The notes beneath the pieces were generated by a model. It made no database searches. It was given only the letters and a program-made list of their open reading frames with translations, and had not been told where the DNA came from. DNA of 64,000 nucleotides. It comes from Dendrophyllia cribrosa. Lineage: Eukaryota; Cnidaria; Anthozoa; Scleractinia; Dendrophylliidae. This document shows positions 20,862 to 32,394 of this stretch, piece after piece. Location of the stretch: NCBI GenBank assembly GCA_024195265.1, contig JAJLRJ010000013.1:1928501-1992500 (forward strand), written 5' to 3'. Position 1 is the stretch's first letter, and every line of letters starts with the position of its first letter. A program made the position numbers and the translations under genes.

Positions 20862-21282
20862 AACTTTTAAATGCGCACGCACACGATGCAACACTTGTCC
20901 TTTCATTCATAACGCGGACAAAATAACGGGACCCAAACGATCTATTAAAATCACTGATCGTTTTACATGCACCTCCGTAAATGTTATCTACTGCATAACA
21001 TGTACTTTTTGCAAAAAGATATACATTGGCGAAACAGGGAGGAGACTGGGCGACCGTTTTCGCGAACATCTCCGAGACGTTGAAAAAAATGACAAAGACG
21101 CATCCAAACCAGTCGCGCGTCATTTCAATCTCACTAACCATTCTAAACAACACATGACAATCTGCGGCCTTTCCCTACACCACGGTAACACAAAAAGCCG
21201 TAAAAACTTAGAACAAAAAATCATCTTTCAAATCGGCACTCTCAAACCCCACGGAATCAACGAACGCTTTTCATTCAACTAA
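20862..21282 (+). pseudogene. Penelope-like element A, GIY-YIG part, resumed after element B
   Basis: Continues the frame of element A after the nested insertion: FKCARTRCNTCPFIHNADK, then SIKITDRFTCTSVNVIYC, KKIYIGETGRRLGDRFREHL and a C-terminus ending INERFSFN followed by TAA. The cysteine linker (C-x4-C-x2-C) and the GIY-YIG block are intact. Nearly identical to the inverted fragment at 17922-18262 (for example TVCG versus TICG). Confidence 0.9.
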
Positions 21283-21374
21283 TTTACATTTGTTTTTCAC
21301 GTCACCAAATTTCCACCCATAGCGTAGCTTCACCTACTATATTAAATCACACACTACCCACAATCCATTGATTC

Positions 21375-21408
21375 GCTCCGACGAAGGGCTAGCACTCGAA
21401 ACGTCAGC
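21375..21408 (+). ncRNA. Hammerhead-like motif in element A 3' UTR, mutated
   Basis: GCT-CCGACGA-AGGGCTAGCACTC-GAAAC-GTC-AGC. It shares the U-to-C core change with the 17796 copy and also loses one stem II pair (C:A). Followed by TCGACTCAGTCGATAAAACC (21451-21470), the element end. Confidence 0.55.
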
Positions 21409-21987
21409 TTTCTCGAATCTTTTTACGGTGGCTAATTTACCTTATCGACTCAGTCGATAAAACCAAATCCTTGTGCTTTAACCCCACCGACGCAGCACCA
21501 CAGTTTCTCTAGAAACTAACTCCATTCATGTGGCCATAAGTTTTGGGACGACCAATAACTTGCAGTGTTTTCTCCTACGATTGCTACCGCATTTGAATCC
21601 TCGATATTGTTCGGCTCGCGCATGAGTCGATAAACATCTCCATATGTTGGTTCCCACTCAGTCATGTAGACATGGTATCCCCTTATAAAAGAGTTCACCG
21701 TTATAATTCCCAGCGTCATTTCAGTCATTTCGGTTCGCGTTTGATTTGATCTGATATCATTTGAAGATTTGTACTCGTCCACAAACCGGAAGATCTTTAG
21801 TGATACTCTTGCATTATCACACAAAGACTTGATTTAGACCGCGCCAATGGGAATCAAGCGGCATGTTGCCGAAATATAATCGGATTTTAAAATCAGATAA
21901 TTTCCAGGTGGGTGTTGAATACGTATTTGTTACCACTGACCGCATAATGAAGGTTTGACTGTATGTAAACTAAAACGCGCAGAAAAG

Positions 21988-22206
21988 ATGTCTTCTGTGA
22001 GGTTTTGTCACAGCTGCAAAGCCGAAACTAAATATATTTGTTTGATCTGTCAAGGGCCCGTATGCAACAGACCAGAGTGCGCCGTGTTTCTATTTGAGGA
22101 AACTCCTAACTGGAAATCTGGTTCCTGCGTATCGGCGTGTTTGTTGTGTAATATAAATAACGACTTGAAGCTAAATGACGATATTTTGCGTTACATTTGT
22201 TGTTAA
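21988..22206 (+). CDS. Short cysteine-rich reading frame, unknown
   Basis: 72 codons from the ATG at 21988; an in-frame upstream ATG lies at 21955. Numbered from the upstream Met, the cysteines are C18xxC21, C29xxC32, C37x4C42 and C58x3C62xxC65, an arrangement that could bind two or three zinc ions. It resembles cysteine-rich C-terminal tails of some DNA-transposon proteins (for example piggyBac-type), but I do not recognise it. It lies just beyond the Penelope cluster with no neighbouring coding sequence; it may be a transposon remnant or the last exon of a gene. Confidence 0.35.
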   Translation: MSSVRFCHSCKAETKYICLICQGPVCNRPECAVFLFEETPNWKSGSCVSACLLCNINNDLKLNDDILRYICC

Positions 22207-22559
22207 CAATAAAATGTACATTATGTGACCATCATTTCGCATTCTAGTTCAATTTTTGCCAATTACTTTGCTAAATTATTTAGAACGCCTCTATTTAGCG
22301 GTCAGTTGGCTATTCCCCGAGGGTGACCGCTTAATAGAGGCATGGCTGTACAAGCTAAAGAGGTCTTTTATATCTTGCTGTCAAGTGTGGTTGATTGCTC
22401 TGGCAATGGTCCAGCAATAACTACGGTACCACTTGATGCAGTTATCACTAGCATTTTCTGGACGAAAGAGACGTTTTTAGTCAATAGTCACCAACGCGAT
22501 TTTACATTACGTGTAAAAGGCGATGTTTGTAAATAATTTCGACAGTGGATTAAATATTT

Positions 22560-23180
22560 GAGGGAATAGTTTTTCTTGTGGATCGCGAAAAAAAAAACGA
22601 AAAAACTATAATCCGCAAAAGAATAATTAAATGACATGTGGTGTGTACATTTTGTCGCCTATACGAATTTAAGAAGTGACCTTATTCGTTTTATTCTTTA
22701 TTTTGTTCGTAAATGCGCTCAACAACACGGAGACGGAGACAAGGATATCGATCTTTAAAAGTACACCAGTTAACCTCTTGCGAATGCGATAAGACGATAA
22801 AGGTCCTACGTTTCACGTTTGCAGTAGTGCACAATCCTGGCGTTTGCTTTTTTAAATTTTCTTCAAGATCAGTACAAGTGTCTTCCAGGTGTCTTCAAGG
22901 ACAAGTATGTTCTATTTCCTCTCAGTGATATCCAATCGAGAAGCGATTAACACATAACCCGCTAAGTACTATTTATTTGATGGACAAACGAACATTTAAT
23001 GACCGAGTAGACAGATAAAGTAAATATTGTCGCTGTGAGTGAAAGCTCGAGACGTGACGATCGGATCGTCAAGATCAGTACAACTCAGTTACTCATAGTC
23101 GCGGCATCTTCATTAGTGGGGTTCATCTGAAGCAATAGCGTATAAACAGAACCGCAGAAAAGTACTGCTAAGAAGCTTTG
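22560..23180 (+). promoter_or_regulatory. Upstream region of GPCR2, homologous to that of GPCR1
   Basis: CAACACGGAGACGGAGACAA, gataagacgataaaggtcct, GTGTCTTCCAGG and CAGAACCGCAGAAAAGTACT parallel the 10180-10650 region in order, with indels. This supports duplication of gene plus promoter rather than retroposition of a bare transcript. Confidence 0.55.
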
Positions 23181-24184
23181 ATGGATGTCAATAGTTCGAA
23201 TTCATCAACACCCGACGCATGGAGAGATCTTACCACTCCTACAATGGGTACAATGAAATGGTTCTTTCGTCTGCTTTTCTCCACAATCTTGGTCATCGGT
23301 TTACTAGGAAACGGTGCCGTTTGCCTGGCTATTGCCACGAAGCAACGTTTACGAACAACAGCTGATCTCCTGGTGCTAAACTTCTCGGCTTCGGACTTCA
23401 TTTTCGTAGCACTGTACACTCCGACCCAACTCTCCTTCTTCGAGAACAACTACAGCTGGGAGATGGGTGATGTCGTTTGTAAACTCGCCTACACAGTCAA
23501 ACCAACCTGCCTGCCCTCTAGCGTGAGTTCCCTGTTGTGTATCGTTCTCCAGCGTTATAAAGCGGTATCAAACCCCATGCACGTGCGTTCCGGAATGACT
23601 CATAAAACAACAGCGGTCGTGATAACTGTGATATGGCTGTTATTTCTTCTGACTGAATTGCCAGTTCTTCTTGTGGCGAAAACCACAACTTACAAAGACA
23701 AGATTTTTTGCGACGAGATATGGCCAGTTGACAAACCGAACAGACAAGTTTACTGGATTCTTATTTTCTTTATCCAGTACGCTGTCCCACTTGTGGTCAT
23801 CATGTTCCTCTCCAGTGCCACCGTGTTCAAGGTTAAGCAGAGTCGCGCACGCGTGTTACCAACTGCCTCGACCACAAATAACGAGGACAATTCGATTGCA
23901 AGTGTTTTGAACGCTAGCGTGAGGCAAAGGCGAAGGCAGGAAAGTAACATGTCCAGAGTATTAGCATGAGTTTGGTGATCTTGTACGCCATCTGCATGCA
24001 TCCACAACATGTGGTGTTCTTCTGGATGACTTATGGTAATTTGATGAAGCAAAAATACGCTTTGTATATCTTTACCATGGCTAACATCTTCCCCATTGCT
24101 AATAGTGCCTTGAATCCTCTTATCTACGGCAGCCTACACAAGGAGCTCAAAACTGGCTTTAAAAGGAGTCTTAAATGCGCTTGA
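23181..24184 (+). pseudogene. GPCR2: frameshifted copy of the GPCR1/GPCR5 receptor
   Basis: Reading from ATG 23181, 262 codons run through TM1-TM5 and loop 3 and end at a TGA (23967-23969) at the start of TM6. Relative to GPCR1 (GTATTAGCATGTTTGGTGAT) this copy has two extra bases (GTATTAGCATGAGTTTGGTG). The lost part continues in another frame (24000-24184) with ICMHPQHVVFFW and NPLIYGSLHKEL and the usual tail ending LKCA. Other changes: an in-frame insertion near the N-terminus (TMGTMKW), LQRY in place of LLRY, and CMHP in TM6. A protein truncated before TM6-TM7 would not be a working receptor, so this is most likely a recent pseudogene, barring an assembly error. Confidence 0.85.
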
Positions 24185-24559
24185 AAGGGCAGGTAGATCG
24201 TTCACTGAGAGCCATGACATGTCAATCTGTGTCTGATTTCATTTCTGTTGTCTTGTTTTAGGCCATGTGAATATGATATAAGCTTGATCATGTTTTCTAA
24301 GAACTAAAACTAAGATTTTGAAACCTCGTCGATCCCCCCCTCTCGGGGCTCCCATATAAAATCGACATGGGAGATCGTCGGAGATTTTGAAAGGAACCCC
24401 TAAAAGGTACCAGAAACCCGTTTTGTGTTGATAGCTATCCATTTTTTTTTTCTTGGTTAAAATTGAGTTCAACACTATACATCAATTTCATAACAAAAAA
24501 TATGTATGTTTACCTGTCTGTGAATGATCGTTAATGTAACGTGGCCGTCACTCTTTAGA

Positions 24560-25745
24560 ATGTCATCCACGGACTCAAACGTCGGAACCACCTTGAACAG
24601 CATAATGAACAGTACCACAGGAAAGTACTGCTCAGTAGCTTTCACTTGAGTGGTTAAAATTTAGGATTTCATCCATAGACTCAAGTTAGAACCACCTTGT
24701 ACAGCATAATAAACAGCACCACAGGAAAGTACTGCTCAATAGCTTTCATTAATTTGAATTGGTCACACTTCAGGATTTCATCCACAGACTCGAAAGTTGA
24801 AACCACCTTGTACAGCATAATAAACAGCACCACAGGAAAGTACTGCTCAATAGCTTTCATTAATTTGAATGGTCACACTTCAGGATTTCATCCACAGACT
24901 CAAAAGTTGAAACCACCTTGTACAGCATAATAAACAGTACCACAGGAAAGTACTGTTCAATAGCTTTCATTTGAATGGTCACACTTCAGGATTTCATCCA
25001 CAGACTCAAAAGTTGAAACCACCTTGTACAGCATAATAAACAGTACCACAGGAAAGTACTGCTCAGTAGCTTTCATTTTAATGGTCACACTTTAGGATTA
25101 CATCCACAGACTCAGAAGTTGGAACCACCTTGTACAGCATAATAAACAGTACCACAGGAAAGTACTGCTCAGTAGCTTTCATTTGAATGTTCACACTTTA
25201 GGATTTCATCCACAGACTCAAAAGTTAGAACCACCTTGTACAGCATAATAAACAGTACCACAGGAAAGTACTGCTCAATAGCTTTCATTTGAATGGTCAC
25301 ACTTTAGGATTTTATCCACAGACTCAAAAGTTAGAACCACCTTGTATAGCATAATAAACAGTACCACAGGAAAGTACTGCTCAATAGCTTTCATTTGAAT
25401 GGTCACACTTTAGGATTTCATCCACAGACTCAAAAGTTAGAACCACCTTGTACAGCATAATAAACAGTACCACAGGAAAGTACTGCTCAATAGCTTTCAT
25501 TTGAATGGTCACACTTTAGGATTTTATTCACAGACTCAAAAGTTAGAACCACCTTGTATAGCATAATAAACAGTACCACAGGAAAGTACTGCTCAATAGC
25601 TTTCATTTGAATGGTCACACTTTAGGATTTCATCCACAGACTTAAAAGTTAGAACCACCTTGTACAGCATAATAAACAGCACCACAGGAAAGTACTGCTC
25701 AATAGCTTTCATTTGAATGGTCACACTTTAGGATTTCATACATAG
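24560..25745 (+). repeat. 106-bp satellite array 2
   Basis: About eleven monomers in tandem. In the central part the period is exactly 106 bp (TTAGAACCACC starts at 25225, 25331 and 25437), with neighbouring monomers nearly identical and outer ones more diverged, some with 2-6 bp insertions (ttaatttgaatt). Begins about 375 bp after the GPCR2 stop, the same relative position as array 1. Confidence 0.95.
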
Positions 25746-26700
25746 GGGCGATTCTAACTTTTTAGTCTGCTTATGAAATCCGAAAGTAAACATTCAAATG
25801 AAAGCGATTGAGCAGCAGTTTCTCGTGGTGCCCATAATTTTTCAATGTATTTAATACTAAAAATTAATTTGGGATTTTTTGTTATTATTATTGTTTTCAA
25901 TCTTGAATTCGGCCACTTTACGAGTCTGCAAAAATATTTTCAGTATTCAGGCCGCTATAAGAAGATTTTCATCTCATATCAGCGTATTAACTTACTGAGA
26001 ATCCGGTTTCGGTATTTTGCTATGAAGATAAGGTAACTATTGAACTGAGATGAGATATGGTCAATCTTGAACATACGTCATCTATTCATGAACACTTTTA
26101 CACCCAGCGTCAAATCTTGAGTCACTGATGTAATGTGACTGTAACTTTTGAGTCTGTGAATGAAATCCTAAAGTGTGACCATTCAAATGAAAGCTATTGC
26201 GCAGTACTTTGCTGTGGTGCTGTTTATTATGCTGTACAAGGTGGTTCCAACTTCTAAGTCTGTGGATGAAATCCTGAAGTGTAACCTTTTAAATGAAAGC
26301 TACTGAGCAGTACTTTCCAGTGGTACTGTTTATCATGATGCTGTACAAGATGGTTCTAACTTTTGAGTCTGTGGATGAAATCCTAAAGTGTAACCATTTA
26401 AATGAAAGCTATTGAGCAGTACTTTCCAGTGGTACTGTTTATTATGCTGTACAAGATGGTTCTAACTTTTGAGTCTGTGGATGTAATCCTAAAGTGTGAC
26501 CATTCAAATGAAAGCTACTGAGCAGTACTTTCCAGTGGTACTGTTTATTATGCTGTACAAGATGGTTCTAACTTTCAGTTGAGTCTGTACAGCATAAAAA
26601 ACAGTTCCACAGGAAAGTACTACTCGATAGTGATTCAAATGATCGCACTTAAGATTCAGTTTACCTACAGACTTAAAAGTAAAACTGATTCTGGGTTAAT
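25745..26700 (-). repeat. 106-bp satellite array 3, inverted relative to array 2
   Basis: Monomers read in the reverse sense (TGTACAAGATGGTTCTAACT, TGAGTCTGTGGATGAAATCC, TCAAATGAAAGCTACTGAGC). A degenerate first unit (25745-25830) and about 300 bp of other sequence separate it from array 2; about five monomers then follow (26130-26600). The array ends with one plus-sense partial unit (26580-26690). Confidence 0.88.
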
Positions 26701-27477
26701 TTGGTAAATGGCTAAAGCCATTTTTTTGCCGACGTATTTGCTGGAATGTGTTATAAATACTCTCGGGCTTATTTTCATTTTCCTTTGAACAAAAACGCGA
26801 TAATCGTAAAACACAGTTAAACCAAACATATGTTCTGTTCCCATGGCAGTGTAATGTCTTCAGAAAACACTGTTTGAATTATACTGACACCGCGGGGGAG
26901 TTTTTAAATGTTAAATGCTGAGAAAATTCGATTGTTAAAAGCCAGGGAGAAATATTTGTCATGGTTATGAGAGCTGCGACGTACGACAATACGAAATTAT
27001 TTCAATAAATCGAAATATTAAAATTAAGTCATTTTAACTTTATAATTTCTGATCTTAACAAAAGTAAAAGTCGCAATTTTACACTTGTATGAAATTGACA
27101 ATTATATAACCAAACAAAGAAACAAAATTGAAAATTTGAGTTCATAGAAGGGTAATAATAAATTATATGTTATATTCTTAATCCAGACAAACCCGATAGA
27201 GTCGCTGTTCCTTTGGTAAATCTCCCACTGATTTCACATATTGGATTTCTTTGTTTCTAGAAAAGAAACTAAAAAAGCTTTTTATTATGAATTACATGCA
27301 AGATAAAGCTTTGCATTTGTCACCGTAGTTTACCGAACATGTTTCCTTTTGTTTTAAGATATATACAATACAAAACGGATGCCCGGTGAAGATGGAGATG
27401 GTTGCGTTTTTTGAACATGTTTGAAGAATCCAAACCACCCTTACCTGCTTTAATTTACTAAAATCACACAAGTTAAA
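26700..27477. other. AT-rich intergenic region upstream of GPCR3
   Basis: No reading frame, TIR pair or satellite recognised. Presumably contains the promoter of the receptor gene at 27478, but no element can be named. Confidence 0.5.
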
Positions 27478-28566
27478 ATGCGCGAAGAAAACTCAACTTC
27501 AAGTTTAGCATCTACCAGAAATATCTCCAAGGTAATACCGAGTTTGTCTGAACCTGAAGCGTTGATGTGGACTTTGCGTCTGTTATACATCTCCGTTTTT
27601 CTCATTGGTATCGTTGGAAATCTCATCGTGTGCGCTGCAGTCATCAAGCGAAAACGCTTGCGATCCAGCAACAACCTTTTTACGTTTAACCTCGCATGTT
27701 CCGACCTGATTGTCGTGATCATCTACGTTCCGACTCAGATGACAGCATTTGAAAATGGCCACAACTGGGCTTTGGGCGACACAATGTGTCGAATCGCCTA
27801 CATTATAATCCCACTCTGCCTATCGGCCTCCATTGGGTCTCTACTCGCCATCACAGTTAATCGTTACCGTGTCATGGTTTTTCCTATGAATCCCAAACTA
27901 ACAACGTGTAAAATCAAGCTAATAATTGCCATCATTTGGATCATTTCCCTTCTCATAGCTCTACCTATTATTTTTGTGGCAGGGACACAAATTTACGCAA
28001 ATGGTCAAATCTACTGCGCAGAGCCAGGTTGGCCTAAGAATTCCAACATCGACAAAGTTTATTGGATCTCGATATTTCTTCTTCAGTATGTCGTACCCCT
28101 CATTGTTATTGCCGTTTTATCAAGCATTGCTGCTTGGAGACTTAGAAAAAGCACGTTATTTAACAAAAATAGGTCTTCGCTTGTGATAACAAAAGCCGTA
28201 CGGCGACGAATGCATCAAGGAGCTAAGATTACAAAAATGCTTTTTGCTTTGGTCTGCATCTATGCTATTTGCATGCTTCCCCAGCACGCTGTTTATTTTT
28301 GGATGGAATATGGAAATCTTAACCAGATGGGATTCAAAATGTATATATTCAGGTTTTCAAATATTTTCCCCATGGCTAACTGTGCGTTGAATCCGATCGC
28401 TTACGGAACTTTGAACAAGGAATTTGCGATGGTCTTCAAGGGTCTTCTAAGACGAAAATGGAAACTGGAATTTAAAATTTGCTGCAGACAAAATGGGGAT
28501 GCTGAGAAAGTACTAGATGTTGAAGATCAAGGAAAAACTAACATCGCCCTGAAGGAGTTCTTGTAG
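27478..28566 (+). CDS. GPCR3: intronless class A G-protein-coupled receptor
   Basis: 362 codons, single exon, from the ATG at 27478. N-terminus with sequons NSTS and NISK. GN in TM1 (N48), NLACSD in TM2 (D76), Cys104-Cys180 disulfide pair, NRY at 128-130 (DRY with Asp to Asn), Trp154, Pro207, CMLPQH in TM6 (C265, P268) and NPIAY at 305-309. The cytoplasmic tail of about 50 residues is basic (LLRRKWKLEFK) and then acidic. It shares the unusual YAICMLPQH TM6 signature and TPTQ/VPTQ after TM2 with the other receptors here, so all five loci form one family, but it is far more diverged from GPCR1 than GPCR5 is. Ligand unknown. Confidence 0.9.
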   Translation: MREENSTSSLASTRNISKVIPSLSEPEALMWTLRLLYISVFLIGIVGNLIVCAAVIKRKRLRSSNNLFTFNLACSDLIVVIIYVPTQMTAFENGHNWALGDTMCRIAYIIIPLCLSASIGSLLAITVNRYRVMVFPMNPKLTTCKIKLIIAIIWIISLLIALPIIFVAGTQIYANGQIYCAEPGWPKNSNIDKVYWISIFLLQYVVPLIVIAVLSSIAAWRLRKSTLFNKNRSSLVITKAVRRRMHQGAKITKMLFALVCIYAICMLPQHAVYFWMEYGNLNQMGFKMYIFRFSNIFPMANCALNPIAYGTLNKEFAMVFKGLLRRKWKLEFKICCRQNGDAEKVLDVEDQGKTNIALKEFL

Positions 28567-31500
28567 AAACGTCTTCCATCGATATACATATATCAGAAAT
28601 TGGTTTCAGTTTTGTGTGCGAATCATAAAAAATACACATGAATGAGTGCACACTTTGATTAGACATAGCTGCATCAATCGACGCAACGGTTTTCATAGCC
28701 ACCAGAAAAACTTTTGCAGCTCGTGAAATCAACCCGCCGTCCGTTGTTTCGAAACGTTCTTTTTCACTACTTAAATTTCCATGTTTTCTATACAGAAAGG
28801 GACTTAAACAGTAGTTAAAGTATTGGGAAAAGTAGATGACGAAAGCTTGGGCTCATGTTTTTGCTTAATCCAGAATTGCGGAATCGTAAGCAGAATCGGA
28901 ATGGTAAGAACCTTACGATCTAGTGGAAATCAAAACGACGGAAGCGGATAGCAAGCGACGGTAGCAGAAGCGGAATCGGAAGAAAAAGGAAACCTTCTGA
29001 TCCTTCCGATTCCGATTCCGTCGAGCTTCCGATTCCGATTGCGACTCGGTTTTTTAATTTCCACTAGAACGTAAGGCTCCTTAAGTTTCCGACTCGGACT
29101 CCGCTTCCGATTACGTCGCCAGTGGGAACCAGCCCTAAGTCGTGTAATGTGGAACTAACGCTTAAGTCTGTGACAGGAGCCTATTACGTCTACCGTGCGA
29201 CTATTCTACCAAGCTCTTCAGCAGTATTGGCAAGGTTTATCAATGACAACTTCGTTCCCAAGGTTTCTCTTCTTCCAGACCTTGAGAAGAAGACAGACCT
29301 GGAAATGAGGTTGATGGATAAATAAATAACCTCGTTCCCAGAGGTTTCCGCTGACTTAAAGCGCGCAGGTTCCGTGGTCGACAGGGGAACAGCAATAAAG
29401 TATGCATGTGTGTATGTCGAAATTGTAATTGTTATCTTAATTATACGGTGACACCAAAAATGAACGCAAGCGGAAACGCAAGGGTCAAATTTCCTTCTTC
29501 ATTATTCGCGCGGGGCGAATAATGCACGCAGGCTACGCTTTTGCTTGCGTTCATTCATTTTCGTTTGACACATTTCTCTTGTGCTGCCTGCGTTTATTTT
29601 ACGTCCGTTATTCATTCTTTTGGTCCCATGTCTAACCTTAAACTGTGTATTTGTATAAATTAAGTCCTAATATTTTTGTCCGTAGATGAATTGCTACGGT
29701 GTTGCCATTTGAATGGAAGCTTTTTAGCAGTTTTTTCTGTGGTACTGTTTATTAATCGCCATTTTACAAAATGAAATTTTGGATTTTTGCCGGAATTTTT
29801 ATTTTGGCTTTCCTTGAAAGTAAAATGGTTAATTGACGCAAATCTCATGTATTCAGTAGCAACGACGCCAACTTTTCCGTTCTTTCAATTGTAACTGGAG
29901 CATATATCTTGCTTGTACTTGCGAATATAATTTTTGGCGAAAACCATACTCGTACAAAGTGATTAATTAATATTGACATAGGGTTGAATAATCAGCCATA
30001 TTAGATCTCGATGAACGCATAGAATGTGAATGAGTAGACAAACGCCTCGGAAATCTGCATAGTACAGGTTATTTTTTTCATTTTGTTTATGACAAGTAAG
30101 CCAAAAAAGCGTTGTTTAAGCTTAAATTTACCCTTTTAATATACACGTATTGTCCTGTATTTAATCTGTAAATCCCAAATTTATCCTCGAATCATTGCTT
30201 TGATGGTTCTTTACACCTTCTGCTGTATGAATATCCCTTGTAAAAAATAAATAAAACCTGCTGAGTAAGTGATGTATTTTAAATTTCTTCCTGCTCCAAG
30301 TCAAAGAATTAAAATGAAATACCGTTTCGATGACAACTTTCCAAATGGGAGCATTTTCTTTCAAATTTTTATTCTCGATGAATATGTCAGGTATTTTCGT
30401 ATACGGTTTTTGACAATATCATAATCAAAAGTTCTGGTACTTTAAAAATTAGGATAGAAGCCAAACCTAAATTACGAAGTGTTTAATCAGTCATTTTGTG
30501 ATGGACCAATAGAGATTAAGCGATTTTTATTAAATAAGGACAACAGTGGTTGCGTTGATTTAAGACATTTCAACTGTCGCGTTTATTTGAGCAAGAAACG
30601 TTTTAACGTCAAACGGAAAACGAATTCTGGTAAATTACTTCCATATTGTTAGGTATATCCACTGCTTTTGTGTTGGCCATAACGCGACTCATATATACCA
30701 AGGATTACGCGTTAATACGGTTGTGAACACAACAACTAAAAAACACACTTTATGTTAAACGATGCTCTCCTAAGATACAATTGACGGATCGGTGAGGGTA
30801 AGTGAAATAGATATCGAATGTTTAACAATGAAAAGAAATAATACAAGCACTTATATATCAAAGATAATTTTCGGAATACCAAGACTTTTTTTTTCTCTGT
30901 AAACTAAACCCGGGAAATTCTCTCCGTACATGAAACATATTTCGAAGGGTATTTCGCAACTAAAACTAAACCTCTGCTACAGCAATTTGGAAGGCATTTT
31001 TTGTATTGTTATATTTCTCTTCATTGTTTTCAAATCTATTACCATATATTTTATTTCCAGGGTAAAACCTGTCAGCACAGGATGTAATAATGTTTTAAGT
31101 TTTGAAACCCTGATTGAGCAAAACGTTTTCGGTTACGCTGGCAGCTTCATTTCCCCCCTTATTTTTAAAGCTTGAAAACCATTGGGAGAAAAGGGATGAA
31201 AGCAAATTTTCACTGGCAATAACTTGTCAACCTTCTTTATATATCGATAGAGACAGTCCGGTTATTAAATATTATTCAATATTTATTGCTTTTTTACAAG
31301 TCGAAAGACACACCCTTGTCAAAACTAAGCCATTTGCGAAAGAGAAGCAATACCATAACGATTTCTTTCCCTGTTGACTACAAATTTGAAAACTTTTTAT
31401 GTCAAAAATAAAGGCATGATGCTTTTAAAGATAAATGTAAATAGCTTAGGATGATAACACCCGACACCAAAATGTAATTATATTTTCACTTAAATTCACG

Positions 31501-32390
31501 AGTAAAAAAAATGCTTTATTTATATCTTTATTTCACGCGCAACTAGATATTCTATTAACAATTTCTTTACTTCAAGGGGGGTACAATTTTTGAACACTGA
31601 GTTTTATCCCAAAAAATAAAACCATCCTGACATCAATGCAATTACAAGAATGAAAGAAAATTTAATCATTAACGATCGATGTAAGGATGATATCGAAACG
31701 TAGTCTCTAATTTCGCTTATTTTTGTCATTAAATGTTTACCCAAAATCACCCTGATTTTATCCAATAGCCCAAAATATATAAATTATAAAATTAAATTAT
31801 AAGAAGAAGAAGACGAAAAAGAGGAAAAATATGACTATCGTACACGTTTGTTAAATAAGTTTGTTATCGAACGCTTTCAGTTAATACGTCTCGCAAGCCC
31901 GGCAGGTGAGCGTTTTTGAACAAACAACGTTTCGCATGTTAAAAAAATATCGAATTTATTCACATTATACCGTCTGCCTGTGCAAACAAGGACACGGGTA
32001 AATAATTGAACGGTTGACATATTCTTCGATGCATGCAGAACTTAAAATTGAATTAGTTTAAATTGTCGTCACTATAGTGCCCGCTAAAACGCGTGAAACC
32101 ATTAAGACCTTAAACCTTCAGAACATGAGCATTTTCTCATCGCATCTGGACACGAATGTATTGATTGCTTTGTTCGACGAATCATGTGTTTCTTCGACGA
32201 AGTGTTAATCCAATTTTATGAGGTTTGTGAATAGTTAAATGTTCATGTGTAAATAACTAGCATATGGGTAAAATTTTAATATTCTTACAAGCGTAAAATT
32301 TAATACGCGTTCGGTATTAGATGATCAGTAAGTTTTTACTTCTAGTTTTGTAAAAGAAAATTTGATTAAAAGAAATGTTACAGAAGACCG
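28567..32390. other. Long region without recognisable genes between GPCR3 and array 4
   Basis: Apart from the element at 28870-29139, a similar inverted structure near 29450-29600 (atgaacgcaagcgg... / ...tgcttgcgttcat) and one degenerate satellite monomer (about 29690-29760), the stretch is AT-rich, with only short chance reading frames. The longest, at 30930-31175 and 31114-31377, show no recognisable domain. Confidence 0.5.
28870..29139. mobile_element. MITE-like element of repeated (ga)ttccgattccg blocks
   Basis: The interior consists of GGAATCGGAAGC-type units and, after a midpoint near 28990, their inverses (CCGATTCCGATTCCG). Outer pairing: TAGTGGAAAT (28920-28929) against ATTTCCACTA (29057-29066). 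The right end is GGGAACCAGCCCTAA, like the termini of other elements here. The left end was not clearly found. Confidence 0.5.
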
Positions 32391-32394
32391 TGCA

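Noticed and set aside
24560..25745. CRISPR-like regular repeat array
   Set aside because: The 106-bp units are contiguous with no variable spacers, in a eukaryotic context with spliced genes; it is a satellite.
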